NCBI RefSeq assembly: GCF_030272615.1
Contig: NC_081410.1
Span: 127,581,140-127,645,139 of the forward strand
Direction of reading: 5' to 3'
Length of the DNA: 64,000 bases
DNA from: Cryptomeria japonica
Taxonomy: Eukaryota > Streptophyta > Pinopsida > Cupressales > Cupressaceae
The translations under genes and the position numbers were made by a program. Every line of letters starts with the position of its first letter. Position 1 is the stretch's first letter. Below the pieces are notes generated by a model that was given only the letters and a program-made list of their open reading frames with translations, ran no database searches and was not told the origin of the DNA. This document shows positions 60,015 to 64,000 of this stretch, in pieces.

Positions 60015-61066
60015 TGTAATGTCCCCACTTTGAAATATAATTTAATAATAAATAATAATAATGCTATTAAGATACAAAAAATTAAAATTACATTGAAATA
60101 TAATTAAAATTTGATTAAAGTTAATGAATGGTCAAAAGGCATGAAATGATAAGTTGTGACTCCCCCAAATATGAGGTATAAAAGGGAGAAGAGAACTCAT
60201 TTGAAGGTGGGATAATTTGGGAATCAGAAGTGCAGATCTTATTTAGATAAGAAGTGCAAATCTGATTGTGAAAGGTTGTGTCCCTTTCGAAGAGCAGAAA
60301 TAATGAAGAGTTGCACTCTTTCAAAGGGTATTAATGGTGAAAGGGTGTGTCTCTTGCCAAAGGGCATAGATGATGAAGAGGTGTGACCTTTCCCTCACAT
60401 GGAGAAATATAAAGGAAAGGAATCAAAAGCATCCAATAATATCACCATCGATCAAATCAGATTAGAACTGATATTAAGTTACAGTGAGCAACATCCTTGT
60501 TCTTGGTGGTATGCATGGGGATGTGCTTGATATGTACGCTTAATATATGAAGCCTGATGATGTCCTTACGCAGAATTTAAGAGTAATATTAACATATAGA
60601 CTGCAATATGTATGACAGTCATACTTAATTTCATGTGCATTCATAGTACAACAAGATATTGACATATTTGCAGTCCCAAGCTCTTAACCAGTTCTAATAT
60701 CTTTTTCTAGAGGAGTGGTGTGATGTTGTTAGGGAGGGGCAAAGTAAAACCATCTCATGATAGATGAGCCCCAAGGGTGAAAGAACTCATGATCCTGATA
60801 TATGAGCTGCGGGCCCCAAGGGTGAATTGACTAAGGTTCTGGTAATCTAGGTTGCATTAGGAAGATGGTATAATCACGCCCTAAACAAGCAAGTCTCCCA
60901 TCCAGGATTAGAAATTAGAAGGGGATTAAGATTAGGCCTGAATAAGGACAATGCCTAACTATACTATGGACAACCCTAGTCATTAATTCATAATTATTGT
61001 AACATGGTAGGTAGTAATGTATGTTTCGCTTTGGGAATTGATAGCCTATAAATAGGGGACATTACA
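60015..61066 (+). repeat. Element F 3' LTR
   Basis: 1,052 bp, starting TGTAATGTCCCCAC and ending GACATTACA, uninterrupted. It has a second TATA-like CCTATAAATAGGG at its 3' end (about 61,044). Confidence 0.95.
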
Positions 61067-62246
61067 ACCAAAAGAGAGATTAGACTAATACCAAACTACT
61101 TGAGACCTAAAATTATTAGCAAAAAGGGGGTCCCCATTCGCAATGGAGTGATGTGTGAAATGGTCACAACACAACCTTTGTCAAGGTTATGAATACTTTA
61201 AATTTCCACTTCTAAGAGATACAATCCCTTAATTCTCATTCTCTCATTTACTTTGAGCTTCCAACTACTTATGAAGTATTGTAAGACTCCTCAAGTATGT
61301 ACAAAAACCTTCTACAAAGAATTTGAAGAAATAGGGTCACTTTCATGTTTTTGTTCGAATAAAGCCGACCATTTTGGCTATGGAAGTACCCCTCTACAAA
61401 ACTAGTGATTTCATAAAACCAAGTTCTATGGTTGATTTCTTTGTCTTATTCTTGCTTAAGTGTTTTCCTTGGAGGATGAGATTTTCTCCTAGACCCAATA
61501 CAAATTATTCCTCTTCATTTTTGGGGCCAAAACTTCCAAATAATAAGAAAACACTATTCAAAACAATATTATTTTGTGCATGTGCCTGGACTTGTTTAGG
61601 GGTTGATTTAATCATGATTTTATAATTGTGAGAACTCACAAGATCAATTACAATAACATTAGGAGCAAAAATTCCTTAGTATTGGCATTAAAATACTCTC
61701 ATATCTAAAAAATCACCATCCTCCAAGTCATGACTCTAAAGTCCATAATGATTTTGATCTATTATGAAGAAGCGAAAGTAACATAGCACCTAGTGGAAGA
61801 CTACTTCTTTAAGGCATGTCAAAACATAAGGACGGGCATGTCAAAACATAAGGACACTTGCCTCAACTACCAAAAGACACACAATGAGGTGACTTGTACT
61901 ATGTCATTCATGTACAAAGACATTCAAATTAACTATAATATTGTATGATTTATACATTAGAAAAAGAAAAAGAAATCATTTGAATGTTGTGTTGAAGAGA
62001 TGTTGCTAGGGTTTCCACAACTAATGCAAAGTGAAGCAAGTGGGAGATAACGCAAAGGATGGCAAAGGGTCTAATAAGACAATGGTCAAGAATAGACCTT
62101 GTAAAAGGGACTTATCTCGGGTACCAAGTGACAAGTATGGCAGCCTAATGTTTTTCAAGGGGTAATCATTCTTACCAAAATATGACCAAAATATAATTCT
62201 CACACATATATCATTTATATAATTTCAATGGGCTGCGGGCCCCAAT

Positions 62247-62248
<2 letters not shown>

Positions 62249-62304
<56 letters not shown>
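62249..62304. repeat. (AT)n microsatellite
   Basis: About 28 AT units, the source of Tyr-Ile repeat frames on the minus strand. Confidence 0.97.
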
Positions 62305-62308
<4 letters not shown>

Positions 62309-63103
62309 GAATGGGTCGCTCTCTTGGATGCATATGTAAGCTAAGAAAAATACTAATGCATAACACAGCCCAATATAAAATTTCAACAAAAAAAAGCAAC
62401 AGGGTTGACACTTCAATTTTTGTTCCGACAGTTTTAAAAGCAATGTGTAAAAGAAAACATAACAGCAAATAAACAAGATGTACCATTTTCTAACCAACTC
62501 ATTTGATGATATTGATTGGCACAGATCCAACTGATATACAGCTTATGTCTATAATATTTTATTTGCAGCAATTTTGTCAAGGTTAACAGGCCGTGATGAA
62601 GTGATAAATTGTTGTGGTTCGCACAAGTAGTTATCACATCAAATGCAATTAATTTTTCAACTTGACATTTGTGAACAAAGAACATCTTGTCCAACTTAAT
62701 TATGAAGGAATGAATATTTCATATTCATGAGTTGTCAAATCATATATAAATGGTCATTTCCTTATCAAATAAGGGCTTATATAGAGCAAAATGAATGATC
62801 TGCCTCACAAACGACTGCATTTGGTGTAAATGGGCAAATGGTGAAAGTTATATAAATATACCATGCACTAAGAGTGAAAAGCATAGTCAATCAGATGCAT
62901 TATTTAATAATAGAAGCTGATTTACCAGAAAGTCTGCACAACAATAAACATGATTATTGAGAGAGTCCTATAATTCATAGAAGATAACAGATGCACTCAA
63001 TTGCTGCTTCCAGACAATGAATCTCCAAACTCCTAACTACTAATACCATGTTGGCATCTATAGCATATGCAGTTATGCACACAATGCAAAGAATAATTGT
63101 GTG

Positions 63104-63450
63104 AATGTTTGTATTTACAGATAATTCACAGTGGTACAGATGGAATGGTGTTCCTTCGCTTGAACTACTCAAGAAAACAATAACGATTGGAAGTGCATGC
63201 ATTGGGCACAACCATAGACAGCATCACAGTGATTGAGCATATGCCTTTGTTATTCCTTGGTTCTAATGTTTGCATTTATTCAGAGAGTTCAAAGTGATAC
63301 AGATGGAATAGTGTCCATTGCTTGAGCCTTTAACTACTCAAGAAAACAATAAACATCAGAAGCACAGCTGTGCTTAAAAATACAGAGGGGCACAATCATA
63401 ACAGCATCATAGAGATTAAGCAAATGCCTTTAACTATTCCTTGGAACTTT
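63104..63450. repeat. Imperfect ~161-bp tandem duplication
   Basis: Units begin AATGTTTGYATTTA at 63,104 and 63,265. Both contain ACAGATGGAATRGTGT, ACTACTCAAGAAAACAATAA, AACAGCATCA-like and ATTCCTTGG blocks in order; the second has an extra ~20 bp. Confidence 0.85.
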
Positions 63451-64000
63451 TAGTACCTACACAAGAAATATAAAGCACATTCTTATGCCTGATTGCCTGA
63501 AAAAAAGAACCATGCAATACATGAATATCTACTGAAGAGTTATGGGCATTCATCCCATGATTGTTTGTCACAAAACATTCAAGAGATCTAACTTTAACAC
63601 ATATATAAATACCAGTTATCTTGTATCTTGGTATTCAAGGAGAAATAAAAAAGAATGTTTAGAAAAGCCAGACTTGAAAAGAACTTATAAACAAATTTAA
63701 CCTTATCTGGAAATGTAATCGACCTTGAGAAAAATCCATGACTGCAAGTTCTGAGAAACCAACCTGATTGTCATTCTCCAAGAAAATGAACCAAAAGATT
63801 ACTGGGGAGAATTTATCTTGAAAAATAAATCTGTAACCACAAAAACAGAATCAACTTTCTTACCTCTACAATCTGTGTAGATATTGTATAAAAAAGATGA
63901 ATGTTTATAATATTAAGATTTATCCAAAAACAAAAAATGTTAAAATAACCCTTCTGAAATGACTGTATAGAGGTATGACTCTACCCACCAGTTTCCAAAG

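Larger units (their letters stand above)
55402..61066 (+). mobile_element. Element F: LTR pair with minimal interior, TSD ACCAA
   Basis: 5' LTR 55,402-59,599 (about 1.0 kb without H), PBS, 0.4 kb interior, PPT, 3' LTR 60,015-61,066. ACCAA lies at 55,397-55,401 and 61,067-61,071. The paralogous sequence near 44,405 (left C LTR) is an empty site. With no coding capacity it is a small non-autonomous element, larger than typical TRIMs because of its LTRs. Confidence 0.95.
49466..61171 (-). repeat. Element C 5' LTR (right), split by F
   Basis: C-LTR sequence is 49,466-55,401 and 61,072-61,171. F and its duplicated target occupy the rest. On the minus strand it starts TGTTGTGACCATTTC and ends CACATCAACA. 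It retains the full LTR-borne frame. Confidence 0.85.
61177..64000. other. AT-rich single-copy region, no gene recognised
   Basis: The right side of the locus into which C inserted. No coding frame with a recognisable domain; the longest (61,374-61,625) has no start context or homology I can support. Contains a (TA)n and an imperfect ~161-bp tandem duplication. Confidence 0.55.

Noticed and set aside
55402-61066. Reading element F plus H as one 5.7-kb element with a long 5' LTR
   Set aside because: H has its own TG...CA ends and a perfect TATAG duplication, and removing it restores alignment of the two F LTRs.
61374-61625. 83-codon frame in the right flank
   Set aside because: No homology or start context that I can support; its composition matches the surrounding AT-rich DNA.

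Overview
This is plant nuclear DNA made almost entirely of nested, decayed LTR retrotransposons. I see no intact host gene and no tRNA, rRNA or CRISPR array. The elements are old, numerous and large, many survive only as solo LTRs, and several LTR families carry AACCGG-rich U3 regions. That suggests a large, slowly purged genome such as a conifer or other gymnosperm. Plant origin is near certain; the gymnosperm call is inference.

Left block (1-20,647). A Tat-like Ty3/gypsy remnant comes first. It carries an antisense pseudogene of the plant mobile domain (PMD) family (740-2,794, minus), then a polypurine tract (PPT) and an LTR from 3,657. It abuts a 5'-truncated Ty1/copia element ('copia-1', 4,675-8,466 and 15,711-16,247). 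The 3' LTR of copia-1 is split by a complete copia element ('copia-2', 8,467-15,705, target site duplication (TSD) ATGTA). Copia-1 itself lies inside a Ty3/gypsy chromovirus ('gypsy-A', 16,248-20,647), which also holds a solo LTR (18,416-19,325, TSD ATCAT).

Unique block. Positions 20,648-23,809 and 61,177-64,000 are AT-rich and show no recognisable gene. They were contiguous before a single 37.4-kb insertion.

Giant element 'C' (23,815-61,171, minus orientation, TSD CAACC). The repeated flanks at 23,815-44,515 and 49,466-61,171 behave as two LTRs. With later insertions removed they are about 5.1 and 6.0 kb. Each LTR carries a decayed reading frame of roughly 1,000 codons that I do not recognise. 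The 3.6-kb internal region shows only gag-like remnants. Later arrivals in C are: solo LTR 'I' (24,004-25,940), itself split by solo LTR 'J'; element 'D' (30,562-44,188, TSD TTGTC), itself split by chromovirus 'E' (34,912-41,310); solo LTR 'G' (45,982-47,329); and mini-element 'F' (55,402-61,066, TSD ACCAA), itself split by a 3.2-kb solo LTR 'H' (TSD TATAG).

D is a large non-autonomous element with a coiled-coil/zinc-knuckle protein and a second long unknown frame, but no pol. F has 1-kb LTRs and only about 0.4 kb between them. The best candidates for something undescribed are the LTR-borne frame of C, the paired frames of D, the antisense PMD frame, and a near-palindromic motif placed at almost the same distance from the start of most of the LTR families here.
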